Positions 19,325-29,600 of a DNA stretch of 33,405 bases are shown here, in pieces. Within the stretch, counting starts at the first letter, position 1; every line of letters starts with the position of its first letter. Where the stretch lies: the NCBI GenBank assembly GCA_051453625.1, contig JBOZIK010000001.1:184156953-184190357 (forward strand), read 5' to 3'. The notes beneath the pieces are model-generated. The model worked only from the letters and a program-made list of their open reading frames with translations. It was not told the DNA's origin and searched no databases. Origin of the DNA: Welwitschia mirabilis (lineage: Eukaryota; Gnetophyta; Gnetopsida; Welwitschiales). The translations under genes and the position numbers were made by a program.

Positions 19325-20523
19325 TGTTTATTTTAGTATATAAACCAGATTTGAAACTAAGTTAAAGCTCCATATCATTCTTCCATAAGGATAATTTGGA
19401 TTGGCTAAATATAATTTTCACAATTCTTACTTGATTATAGGTTTACAAACTAAAAGAAAAGGAAAAATATAGATTTGAACAGGTGTTATAAAACTTTATT
19501 TATAAAAGTAAAAAGTAATAAGCTCCAAGTTTTGTTCAACTTGTCCTTCTATAATTCCTCACTTGATCATGTGCTGCACCATCCTAAAATAGACTTTAGA
19601 CTATTAAGTATGATGGCTCAGTTCATGATGACATGTTCTCATTTACCATATAAGTATTTATGAATTCAAAATTTACTGATTTTTCACACCCTTGTAATAA
19701 AAATGGAAAGTAAGAATCCTAAGTACTTAAGATCCATGAAATTACTAAGAGTCAGAATAGTTAACTTAATGAATTCACTTAGCTAACAAAAGAATATTGA
19801 TAGTTACATTATTACTTAAGCATTTCTAGTACAAAGTGAATTGTAATTAATAATCAAAAGAAAACAACTTTTAAGTATTGAATCAAAAAAATAAGTGCTT
19901 AGAAGGCCATCACAACTCAATGCTCTAAAGGTTCTATTCTTTGCCAAAATGAAAGATGTCACAATTTAGATCATAGTGTTAGGTGAATGAATAAAAAATG
20001 ATGGAATTAGGTAGGGAATTTATTGTCTTTCATTTGATAGAGATCATTATGACAAGGGTAAAAATTGGCTCTTAGATGCTACTACTTTTGCTAACTACTG
20101 TTATTGCCATGGGTATCCACTGTCATCCTACTCAAAAATGCCACATATCACTATTACATGTCATCAACATCACTGCTATGTGTTGTTAATTTTTATGTAA
20201 AATATGATTAAGCCTATAACTACATTTGACTGAATTTTGCATCACAAGCCGAGAACATGAGTTTGGAAGTGTTCTAGATAGAAGGGCCAAGGGTGTCAAG
20301 TGACTTGGATAGTGGCACTAGTGTTTTAGCTTGAATAATCATCATTTTAAAGCATGTCCTATAAAGTTTGAAATATATCATAAAAATTTCAAGGAAGATG
20401 ATAAGCCCATAATTAATATAAAAAAGTAATAGAATACATGTTTTTTATGATAAATCAATTATACTAATATTTTCCATTAAGATAAATTGGTTTACTAACT
20501 TGATTGGAATGTCAATTTTTACA
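19325..20523 (-). repeat. 3' LTR (left copy) of the second element
   Basis: Aligns with 24283-25643 over most of its length, for example 'catgacatg...accatataag', 'gatgctactacttttgctaa' and 'ataattaatataa'. It is shorter by about 160 bases because the middle part, which in the right copy carries the TATA box and the 'gatgggggtggggaac' stretch, is missing or replaced. Confidence 0.8.
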
Positions 20524-22115
20524 TGTTAGCATACCTCCTAACCAAAATTTTGTTAGACTCTTAGAAAAAAGTTGATAACAAAACGTTTAACATGGGAAAA
20601 TTATCTAAGGTAAAACATTCAAATTCGAAAAATGATATAACTTCAAAAAATTAAAGAGTAATTTTCTACAATTAAGGGATTAAAATAAAAAATTCTATGA
20701 TGTCATACCTCCAACCAAAATTAAACTTTGTTCTCAAAGTTTAATAATAGAAGTGTTAAAGATTTTGAGAACATAAATCTTAGAAAGATTTTCATAAGTC
20801 CTTTTATTGAAAATAATGTAAAGCAATGCAACTAATCTATGGAAGGAAAAAAACTATTGCAAATCAATGAAACTTATTTGAGAAATTCTAAGTGAAAATT
20901 TTATTCTAAAAAAGTGATTCATATCTTATGATTTATTTCTCATGAAATAAGGATGAAGTGGAATGGGTGATGAAGATGGAAGATGAAAATGTATCAAAGG
21001 ACTCAACCATATAATCAATAAATAAACAAGTAAACCTACCTAAGTTAATGGCTCTTATTATGTTTTGGATCCTTGTATTAAGTAAGCATAGTATCAACTA
21101 AGTAACTTATAGGAATTTAAGAAACTGTAGTAAATCCTAATATGAAAGTTAAAATATAACAAAACTCAGAAGGCCTCTAATTCTGACATTTCTCTTTCCT
21201 TTGTCTCTACCAATATAAATGTTCTTTTTTTTAATCCTTTGAATCATAATGAGCATCTACTATTACAACATTTTCTTCCAGTAGAGTTAAGCATATTATT
21301 TTGTAAAGAAATAAGAGTTGTATTACTAACAAGCATTTATAGCCCCAATGTAGTTGATTATGTTATAATTAAATCATTAAAGCTACATTACTAGTAAGCA
21401 TCCATAGCCCCAATGCAATTAACTAAACTCAATTAAGTTAGTAATGAGGTGTGTTTTAAGAAGAAATATTATTTTTCTTTTTTAATTCTTCTTATATTCA
21501 TTTTTATGCACATTAGTGGAGTCATTAGCTTATTAGCCTAATCAAGAAAATTCTTATCCCCATCAAAACTTAAAAATAAGAAACATACTATAAGAATAGA
21601 TTCCACCTTTTTAGTAATGTTTTTCCAAAATCAGAGATTTCAAGTGGTCATGCCTTTAATGATCAAAATCAAAACAAATATAATTCATCCTTAAAAATCC
21701 ATAAGTAAACTTAATCATAACTATTACTTAAGTGATAAAGAGATTGCTTATTACTAATTTTGTGTTAAAGGCCATAAATCTAGATCTATAAGTCTTATAA
21801 ATTCATAGGTTGATGACTAGGGTAGATGCTTTATTAGCTTAGTGGGGTTATTGAAACATGATATGGATAAATGGAGAGGCTTAAAGCCATAATGACTTAT
21901 GTAATGATAGGGATAAAGTTTTGGATTTCCTAAGTGAAATGGTTTAAGGCAATGATTATATAGGTGGTAGTGCTTAGAAGGTTTTAAGTAAGAGAGACAA
22001 CTAAGCATAAATGTTTTTAATGTTTTTTCCCCCTCCAAACTATCTTAGTTTAAAAGAAAAATCTATTGTGAAAGAAAAGTATAATTTAAAAATATAAATG
22101 GAGCTAAAACTTCTT
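20524..22115 (-). other. Interior of the second element, pol side; no domain recognised
   Basis: Next to the left LTR the - strand has a purine-rich GGTTAGGAGG, and about 170 bases further in 'CTTTGAGAACAAAGTTTAAT', followed by 'TTTGGTTGGAGGTATGACAT', which resembles the usual Athila 3' end. A 43-base direct repeat ('attact-a-aagcat--atagccccaatg') occurs at 21318-21360 and 21382-21424. No RT, RNase H or integrase motif is visible. Confidence 0.4.
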
Positions 22116-22429
22116 CAAGGTGATACATGCGTGTAGGCTCAAAGGTATGGAAATGAATCTTATAGGATTCAAAACTTTAGAAAGAATTTTGAATTGGAAG
22201 AGAATCCATATAGATTTTTATACAAGAGTCTATGAATTTAAAAGAACATTAGTGCAATTAAAAAGGTTTATGAATTTAAAATTAGTAGTAGTCCATCCCT
22301 TAGTTTGTGTACGTTTATTTAACAACTCTTGAAATATATTATTTTGAAAAGAAGAATTGGAAATTACTTGATAAGGTAGATTTTCATTACAAAAACCATG
22401 TATAATATTTTTGAAAGGTAATTCCAATT

Positions 22430-23330
22430 CTATAGAAGTTTTATTTCTTTCATTAAGGCTTGGGTCTTGCTTAGTTGATAAAGATAAAGATACAATGATT
22501 AGTCCATGGATCTATTGACAAAAAGATGAGGATTTCTCATAGGATGAATCATGAATAGATACTTTACTAATGTTTTCTTCCTCATTAATGTTACTATGGA
22601 ATTTTTCCTTAAGTGACAATGTTTGAAATTTAACATTTTATTTATTGATGTTACTTAATGACTCATCTTTTAGTGGATGACTCTCTAAGATATATCCTTT
22701 CTTAACAGTTGTTCATCTTATGATGATTGCTCATCCTCTAACATATCTAACCCTCTACTAAAGTATAAATTACTTGAAAATAATTGATCATTTTCTAATG
22801 CTTTTTTAAATTCAAGATCCTCATTGATTTCATTATTATTTTCTTCATCATTCCTAGAGAAAATAAATTAAGTATCATTGGTTTCATTATCCTTAATCCT
22901 TTTAAGGTTTTCAAAATTTTTAAGTTCATGGATTATAGGAAGGTCTTCCTTTTGTTGGTTGAGAATACTAATGATTTAAGCATTAGTCTAAGTTATTTAT
23001 TAGAGGATTTGGATGTGCATTTGGAAAACTTAATCAAGGTTACTTAGGAAAGAGGAGTGTTATTTCAAAATTCTTTTATGATCATGATTAATTTGAACTT
23101 GAGTATCCATGAATTTTCTTACTAACTCTTCATAAGGGTGGATGAAGATTATTGTTACATGTAGGAAGATGGAGGATAAGGATTGAATAAATATGGATAA
23201 GGGTCATGAGGGGTAATGGAAGGTATGAAATCAATCTCTTACTAAAAATGAGGTTATTCAAATTTGGGATAAGGAGTTTGATTTATATATGGAGGATGTT
23301 GGTCAAATGAATGTGGAATAAGGGTGAAGG
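22430..23330 (-). pseudogene. Gag C-terminal region of the second element
   Basis: Read on the - strand: a proline/tyrosine/serine-rich part, then 'PYEELVRKFMDTQVQINHDH' (23060-23142), like the coiled-coil 'LE-LV--F-QTQ---Q' that follows the zinc knuckle in Athila gag. Then 'NQQKEDLPIIHELKNFEN' and an acidic linker ('NDEENNNEINEDLEFKKALE', 'NDQLFSSNLYFSRGLDMLED'). These are typical of the gag-to-protease junction. There are many stops. The - strand 65-codon frame at 22230-22427 ('ELPFKNIIHGFCNENLPYQV') continues this part and may still be element-derived. Confidence 0.6.
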
Positions 23331-24260
23331 ATAAGAGTTGTTATGATTACGTTGGAGGTAGTCGCCTATAGTTTTTTGAGGCTAAATGTAATCTCCTACA
23401 ATTTTAGATTAAACATAATTAGGTATGTTATAGGTATTTTGATAGTTTTCATGGGTAAAGTAGGGTTTAAAAAGTGTTTTGTATAATATCCCAAAATGAT
23501 CACATTCCTAACCCATGTCAAGTTTTAGAAAATGATATATAAAATAATTATAATATTACATTTTCATAATTTTTTAAGATTTTCAAAAGTCTCAACATTA
23601 AAAGGTATTCAAAATATTGTAAGAAGTTATAGAAGGATTTTGGAAGGATTTTTAGCAAAAGGGGTAGCAGTGCCAATTAAGAAAGACAGCAGCATAGGCT
23701 GTTTAGGTCTGAATAGTTCCAAAAAACATAGAGGTCACATTTAAATTTTTTAAATATACTTCCAATTGTAGGATCTCAAAAAATTTTAGTAGAAAACCAA
23801 ATTAACTACAATGTATTAAATAAAACCTAGGAAAATGAACCCCAAATGTTTTTAAAGAAAATTTCATAATAGAAATTAAAATAGAACAAAACTAAAAAGA
23901 TACAAAATTTAGTAGAAAATAATAGAACACAAAACAAAAATTTGTAAGAGTTTAGAATCTACTTTTTCTTTTTTTACAATCTTAGTTTTAGTTGCAACCT
24001 GTAGGAAATTTGTTAGACCTACATACAAAATATCAAATATGAAGGTAAGTTTCAGATTAGAATGAAAAACTATATATAACTTAGGAATTAGATTAGTTCA
24101 GATTTCACTAGAAAAGGACTAGTTCTCAAGGAACAGAAAACACATAAACAAAAGAGAAAAGGACTAGCTCAAGTATCACTAGAAAAAGGACCAGTAATTA
24201 CCACTAGAAAAATAAAAACTAACTAAAAATTATAAGAAGAAAAATATGCACTCTTGAAAA
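23331..24260 (-). other. Leader and gag N-terminal side of the second element, unreadable
   Basis: It lies between the primer-binding site and the gag remnant, where leader and the gag core should be. A + strand 70-codon frame (23532-23744) crosses it but has no known motif. 'ggactag' recurs with 'cactagaaaa' several times at about 24108-24212, a short degenerate repeat. Confidence 0.35.
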
Positions 24261-24277
24261 GCTACTGTGCCAAAATC
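24261..24277 (-). other. Degraded primer-binding site of the second element
   Basis: On the - strand 'ATTTTGGCACAGTAGC' sits directly after the right LTR. Athila-type elements have 'TTTTGGCGCCGTTGCC' there, where a host tRNA primes minus-strand synthesis. Two of the differences are at former CpG sites and fit G-to-A or C-to-T decay. Confidence 0.55.
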
Positions 24278-24282
24278 TTATT

Positions 24283-25643
24283 TGTTTTAGTGCATGCACT
24301 AGATTTAAAACTAATTTAAAATTTAATATCATTATTCCATAGGGATAATTAGGGTTGGCTAAAAATAATTTAAACAAGTCTTTCTTAATTACAAGTTTAC
24401 AAATTAAAAGAACAGGGAAAAGATATAGTTGAGAAAGGTGTTGTAAAACTCATTCAAAAAAATGGAAAGTAAGAAAGCTTCAATTTTCGTCTAACTTATG
24501 CTTTTGTAATTCCTCACTCAATCATATGCTACACTATTCTAAAACGAACTTCAAAGTATCAACTATGTTGGCTCAATTCATCATGACATAATNNNNNNNN
24601 CCATATAAGTATTAGGGAATTTAAAAGTTACTAATCTTTCACAGTCTTATAATAAAAATGAAAATTAAGAATCATAAGTACTTAAGATCCATGAAATTAC
24701 TAAGACTTAGACTAATTAACTTAACAAATTTACTCAATTAAAAAAAGAATCTTGATAGTTATGTTGTTACTTAAACATTCCTAGTACAAAGTGATTTGTG
24801 ACTAATAATAAAAAGAAAATAGCTCTTAAGTATTAAATCAGAAAAAGGCACATTACATTAGAAATAGAAAAACGCTAAGAGGACTCTTTAAACTATCCTT
24901 AGAAACAAGCTTTACTTCCAAAAGATGTGCTTAAAAAAAGGCCATAATGACTTGACATTTCAAAGATTTTATGCTTTACTAAAATGAAGGATGTTACAAT
25001 GAAAGGCTCAAGGCCCTTTTATAGGCAAGGATGGGGGTGGGGAACAGTTAGAAGCCTTTAGCTTATAGCATTAGGTGAGTAGTTATAAAATGATGGCATT
25101 AGGTAGGGAGTTTGTCATCTTTCATTAGGTAGAAATCGTCATGAGAGGATAACACTTGGCTCCTAGATGCTACTACTTTTGCTAATCACTATCATCATCA
25201 TGTGTCGCCATGTCATCCTCCTCAGCAATGCCACATGTCATTGTTAAGTGTCATCATAATCACTACCATATATCATTAAAGACGTAAATTATTTCTAATG
25301 TAAAATTTAATTAATCCCATAACTACATATAACTAAATTTTGCATGACAAATCAGGAATTTTGCATGAATGTCAGGAACATAAGTTTGGAAGTGTTTTAC
25401 ATACAAGAATCAGTGGCACCAAGTGATCTAGATGGAAGCATCGACATTTTTGCCTAAACAATCATCATTTTAAAGTATGTTCTTCAAAGTATGATAACTA
25501 TCCTAAAAATTCATGGGAAGGTGATAAGTCTATAATTAATATAAGAAAGTAATAGAAGACATCGTTTTATAATAAATTGATTATATTAATATCTTCTATT
25601 AAGATAAATTAGTTAATTAACTTGATCGAATGTTAATTATGCA
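24283..25643 (-). repeat. 5' LTR (right copy) of the second element
   Basis: The longer of the two LTR copies. It keeps the TATA region at 25015-25026 and several 'tgtcat(c)' repeats in U3 (about 25190-25290). The 8-base N run at 24593-24600 is the length expected from the left copy. The presumed ends are TG...CA on the - strand. Divergence between the copies is large by eye, so insertion is old. Confidence 0.8.
25014..25027 (-). promoter_or_regulatory. LTR TATA box (- strand)
   Basis: The + strand 'cccttttataggc' gives GCCTATAAAAGGG on the - strand, the expected plant LTR core promoter placed between U3 and R. The left LTR lacks it. Confidence 0.6.
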
Positions 25644-25883
25644 CCTGGTGATGGCTTTATTTTCATACAATAATAGAACTTTCCTACTCATAATTCCACC
25701 ATAAGTCCTAGATGGAGACCTATTTGGCCCTCGTGATGATTGAATAAGCTAAGCTTGTTTAATCTCATATGTATGTATGCACATGGTTTAAGGAATAAAA
25801 TCTTTAATAGTGTGTTCCCTATTACTTGTGTGTTAAATCGTTATATATATTAATTGAAAGAATTAATAAAATGAAACAAGTAG
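25644..25883 (+). other. No recognisable gene between the LTR and trnT
   Basis: Unassigned AT-rich sequence. The plastid-like block starts with trnT at 25884. Confidence 0.3.
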
Positions 25884-25956
25884 GCCCTTTTAACTCGATG
25901 ATACAGTAATGTCATGATAAGCTGTAAGTCATCAGTTCAAATCCTATAGAGGGCTT
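25884..25956 (+). pseudogene. trnT-GGU: trnT-GGU, nearly full length, NUPT
   Basis: The + strand 'gcccttttaactcgatgata' through 'gtaagtcatcagttcaaatc' to 'agagggct' follows plastid tRNA-Thr(GGU) (GCCCTTTTAACTCAGTGGTA...GTAAGTCATCGGTTCAAATC). The acceptor stem can still pair (gcccttt with agagggc, one wobble). The anticodon position reads GAT instead of GGT, and two pairs of the T stem and one of the anticodon stem are lost. It is therefore a decayed plastid copy, not a working nuclear or organellar tRNA. Confidence 0.88.
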
Positions 25957-26176
25957 TGTTATTGACTTTTTCTTTTTTCCCTTTTTGTTCTTCAACTTTC
26001 CATAGATTTTTTTCATTTTAGTTAAATTACCATAGTGGATTAAAATAAAACCTAATAGCTATGGATTTTAAACAGGTAAACCATTAATTAATTCGACTTA
26101 TTTATTTCATTGGATAAATCCTTATTTCATTACTTTTCGTAAGCTTGGATTTCAATTATGAAATTTGAAAGATTTG
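25957..26176 (+). other. Probable plastid spacer after trnT
   Basis: T-rich sequence directly downstream of the trnT copy, with no open frame of note. Its origin is inferred from position only. Confidence 0.3.
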
Positions 26177-26437
26177 TAGAAAATAGAAGAAATAAAAAAT
26201 TTTCTCTTTTTGGTTATAATGGCAATTTAAATAAGTATATCTATATCTCTCTCTTTTTATTTGTAAAATCCTCCATAATACCTTTTCCAAGAAAAAGTTT
26301 TGAATAGAATCAAAATTATGAATACGGTCAATTTTAGATAGATAAGAGCATATCCTTTTTTATATGTTTTATAAGCTCTTAAATTAAAGTAATTAGAAAT
26401 AGAAATGAGTGACATACATGATCTAGAATTGACTTCT

Positions 26438-27024
26438 TTACTTTTGGAATAATGAATACTTTTTTATTTTCTTTTTGAATTCGAAATTTTCCAACGAATA
26501 GAAATTAGCAATAAGAGAAGGGAAGAGTCGTTTTACCCAATCAGGTTTTTCTAAAAAATCCTCCGAGTAATCATATCTTTTAAAATCCTCTGGGTATTCA
26601 TAGCTATCAAAATCCTCCAGGTACTCATAGCTATTAAAAGTATCAAAATCCTCCGAGTACTCACAGCTATTAGAATTATTAATAGCAGCCAAACGAGGAC
26701 TAGTACTAGTACTTTTTTTGAAGATTTATTTGACCAACTCCAATAACTCCTGTTTTACAAATTGGAACATTTGAATCATTCAGGTTTAATAATTTTTTTT
26801 AAGAAATCCTTCGATAAATCCACCTTCTTCAAACCCCTCGGTTTCTCTATGAATTTTTCTACTTTTTTCCTAAGAACCCACCATTCTATTACCGAATCTA
26901 AATCTAGATCAAATATGAACTCGAGAAAATTGAACTGTATCAGTAAAGAAATCCAGTTGAAGAAAACAACCAAAAAAAATGAAAAAAGGAAAAACATAAG
27001 GATGAACCACGAAATAATAATCCA
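26438..27024 (-). pseudogene. Best-preserved copy of the plastid-like acidic-repeat module
   Basis: On the - strand from the gap edge: a hydrophobic, probable membrane segment ('WIIISWFILMFFLFSFFLVV'), then 'DLDLDSVIEWWVLRKKVEKF', 'GLKKVDLSKDFLKK', a stop at about 26775, a frame change, 'VPICKTGVIGVGQINLQKK', and 'AAINNSNSCEYSEDFDTFN'. Tandem units follow ('SYEYLEDF', 'DSYEYPEDF', 'RYDYSEDF'), then 'LEKPDWVKRLFPSLIANFYS'. The last part is open for 84 codons. The module recurs at 7440-8375, 11961-12177 and 14411-14531 beside plastid genes, so I infer plastid origin. Gene identity is open (accD N-terminal extension or ycf1 are candidates). The sequence keeps more CG pairs than its neighbours, suggesting later arrival. 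Confidence 0.55.
26555..26675 (-). repeat. Short tandem repeats coding the Tyr-Glu/Asp-Phe units
   Basis: On the + strand 'tcatagctatcaaaatcctc', and variants with 'attaaaagtatcaaaatcct', repeat about four to five times with periods of about 27 to 39 bases. In the - strand frame this gives acidic units built on S-Y-E-Y-x-E-D-F-D. All unit lengths are multiples of three, so the repeat expanded while the frame was under selection, presumably in the plastid. Confidence 0.7.
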
Positions 27025-27408
27025 NNNNNNNNNNNNNNNNNNNNNNNNNNNNNNNNNNNNNNNNNNNNNNNNNNNNNNNNNNNNNNNNNNNNNNNNNNNN
27101 NNNNNNNNNNNNNNNNNNNNNNNNTAGAAAATAGAAGAAATAAAAATTTTTCTCTTTTGGTTATAATGGCAATTTAAATAAGTATATTTATATCTCTTTC
27201 TTTTTATTTGTAAAATCCTCCATAATACCTTTTCCAAGAAAATTTTTTGAATAGAATCGAAATTATGAATACGGTCAATTTTTGATAGATAAGAGCATAT
27301 CCTTTTTTATATGTTTTATAGGCTCTTAAATTAAAGTAATTAGAAATGGAAATGAGTGACATACATGATCTAGAATTGATCTGTTTGCTTTTAGAATAGT
27401 AAATATAA

Positions 27409-29600
27409 GTTGTTGAGAAGGAAAAAAAGGGGAAAAGAAGGGTTGAATGGATAAAAGGATATGTTTAGTATTAATTGGGATCTCCATATTTAGCTTAATT
27501 TTTTATGCATCCACTTATTAAAGAATGCTTAAGATGACTTAAAATGTGAATTTTATCCTTAGAATACATTTAAAAGGCTCCTCCTCCTTTTCTTTTCATT
27601 TTACTTAATGCCAGTTATTTGTTTTTCCAGTCTGACTTTCTTTAATATTATATTATACTACTTTTAACATGTAGTTGTCAAGTCACTATCTTCTATATAA
27701 GGGTGATAAAAATAACACATAATTTCTTTGATATTATATTATGCTACCTTTAACATGTAGCTGTCCATTCACCTTCTTGTAGATAAGGGTGACATAAAAC
27801 TAAAACATTTTCAAAATCTTAGTATCCCATTAATTGTTAACTTCTAATTTTTTGATTTTAAAGTACCATTTTAGTTTCTTATATCATTGAATAATTCAAC
27901 TTTATTCCTTACATAATGTTTGCATAATTTATCTCATACATTCTAGGTTGAAAATATCTAGATTCAAATTAAAAATTTTAAACCAATAAGGATATTTGTT
28001 GAACGTAATTTCTTCTTTGATTGTAAACAATCCTGATTCAACAAGGGTAAGGCTTATCTTCCTAATAAATATGGTTCGTTAGAGAGAACATGGATTTTGT
28101 CATTTTTTTTATTGAATACAAAACATTATACCATCTTAAAGAGAGATAACTTTAATACAAATTTTAAAGCTTTCAACATCGATCACATAAGGCCATTAAT
28201 TTAACAATGTAAAGGCAATCATAAACTAGTAAGAACTTTTCATTAAGACTATTCTAATATCAAAACTAGACTCAATTATTATAAGGTTTTGAAAATGGAC
28301 CACAAGAATTTTACCATTTCAAACATAAAAACCAAATCTCTGCTAATTTAAATTTTTTACCATTATCCTTCCATGCCCCATCTTTGAATTGGAATCAAAC
28401 TGAATGCTCAAATCTAGTGAGAATTTAGTCTAAACTGCCAATAGAAAATTATTACATCATTAACAATCCCCTAAAAATTATTGATCCTATCTTGTAACCT
28501 TTATGCTAAATTCTAGATTAGTTTAATATCCTTGAAAAATAATAAATCACACCTAATTATTCATGGCCTTGCATTTGGTAATTAATATATTTTTAATGTT
28601 CAACTTTAATATTGCTTATTTATAATGATTCATCACATGTTAGAGTTCTAATTAGAATAACACAAACGTCCCAATTGTATTTAACCTTGTAAGATAAATT
28701 TCTTATTCATTAATACATTATTATATAGAATTTAATTTAGTGCATAATGATAGTGGATTGTAAATAACATGAAAACATCAACAAACTTAAGAAAAATTTC
28801 TCTAGCCCTATGAGATCATTATGTTAAGTAGTATTACACTTATAAGAGATAATGCAAAAATAAATAACAATGGAAAAATTAAAATCTTATCAAAGAAATT
28901 TGATTTACTTAAGAAGAAAGCATCATGAATATATTCAAGTACTAAATTAAAAGTTAAGGAAACAACTTTTATCCAATCATGTAACTAGTCTATTTTTGAT
29001 GATGAATTCATTTCACAAAGCATCAACTTTAGTAATATCATACAAAACTATCATTGATAGACAAAATTTAACTTTCAAAATTTTTCTGTTTGATGAACAA
29101 AGTATTTTTAATACAATAATCATTTAGTATCCTCTTCCTAAATAACTCAAGCAATAATGTAAGAAACTTAAGATCCTTTGTGCACTTAGAAGTATAAAAT
29201 AAGTAATAAGTATTTTTAGAAGAATCACAAAATAACTTTTACCAAATAAATAAGACACATTCTAAGAGTTTAAACTAACTCTTAAAACACTTACTCTCGT
29301 TAATGGCCATTGATGGAATGAAAGCTTAAATTCTATAATATAAAGTTGATAGTATATGTAAAGAGTTGGTTTCTTATTTTTAAGTTCACCAATTATTTTA
29401 ACAACTAAAACACAAGGTGGATGAGGATTTCGTGGAGGAAAATAATAAAATATTTGTGAAGAGGATTCTTAATGGTTATGAACACTTTCTAATTTCAATA
29501 TAGGGTAAGGAAAATGTAATATTTTGAAAATAAAAAAAACCATGAGATTGTTATGAGATTTAATGTGGCAACCTTAGGATTTGTAAGAAAAATTTAAACA
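27409..29600 (+). other. No recognisable gene; AT-rich intergenic or old repeat DNA
   Basis: Apart from the tandem pair at 27637-27798 nothing is identified in either strand. Stops are dense in all frames. Confidence 0.4.
27637..27798 (+). repeat. Tandem pair of about 75 bases, period 86
   Basis: Both units contain 'atattatattat-ctac-ttt', followed by 'aacatgtag-tgtc', and end 'ataagggtga-a-aaa'. They start at 27637 and 27723. A simple local duplication with modest divergence. Confidence 0.75.

Larger units (their letters stand above)
19325..25643 (-). mobile_element. Athila-like Ty3/gypsy element on the - strand with two diverged LTRs
   Basis: Long direct repeats at 19325-20523 and 24283-25643 flank about 3.8 kb. 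Three signals agree on - strand orientation. A primer-binding-site-like sequence lies just inside the right repeat (24261-24277). A purine-rich GGTTAGGAGG with TATGCTAACA lies just inside the left repeat (about 20524-20541). Gag-like sequence is read on the - strand at 22430-23330. Repeat ends on the - strand are TGCATAATTAAC (right) and TGTAAAAATTGA (left). I found no matching target-site duplication. The interior is too short for a full element and no RT or integrase was recognised, so it is internally deleted and old. Confidence 0.75.
26177..27408 (+). repeat. Direct repeat of about 284 bases on both sides of a 100-N gap
   Basis: Bases 26177-26460 ('tagaaaatagaagaaataaa' onward) match 27125-27408 with few differences. 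Unlike the other gap duplications, the left copy does not end at the gap. The acidic-repeat module (26461-27024) lies between it and the gap, and the right copy continues into unrelated sequence after about 27408. Confidence 0.85.

Noticed and set aside
26762-27237. 121-codon + and 153-codon - open frames crossing the gap at 27025
   Set aside because: Both are lengthened by the 100-N gap. Only the - strand part before the gap was kept, as part of the plastid-like module.
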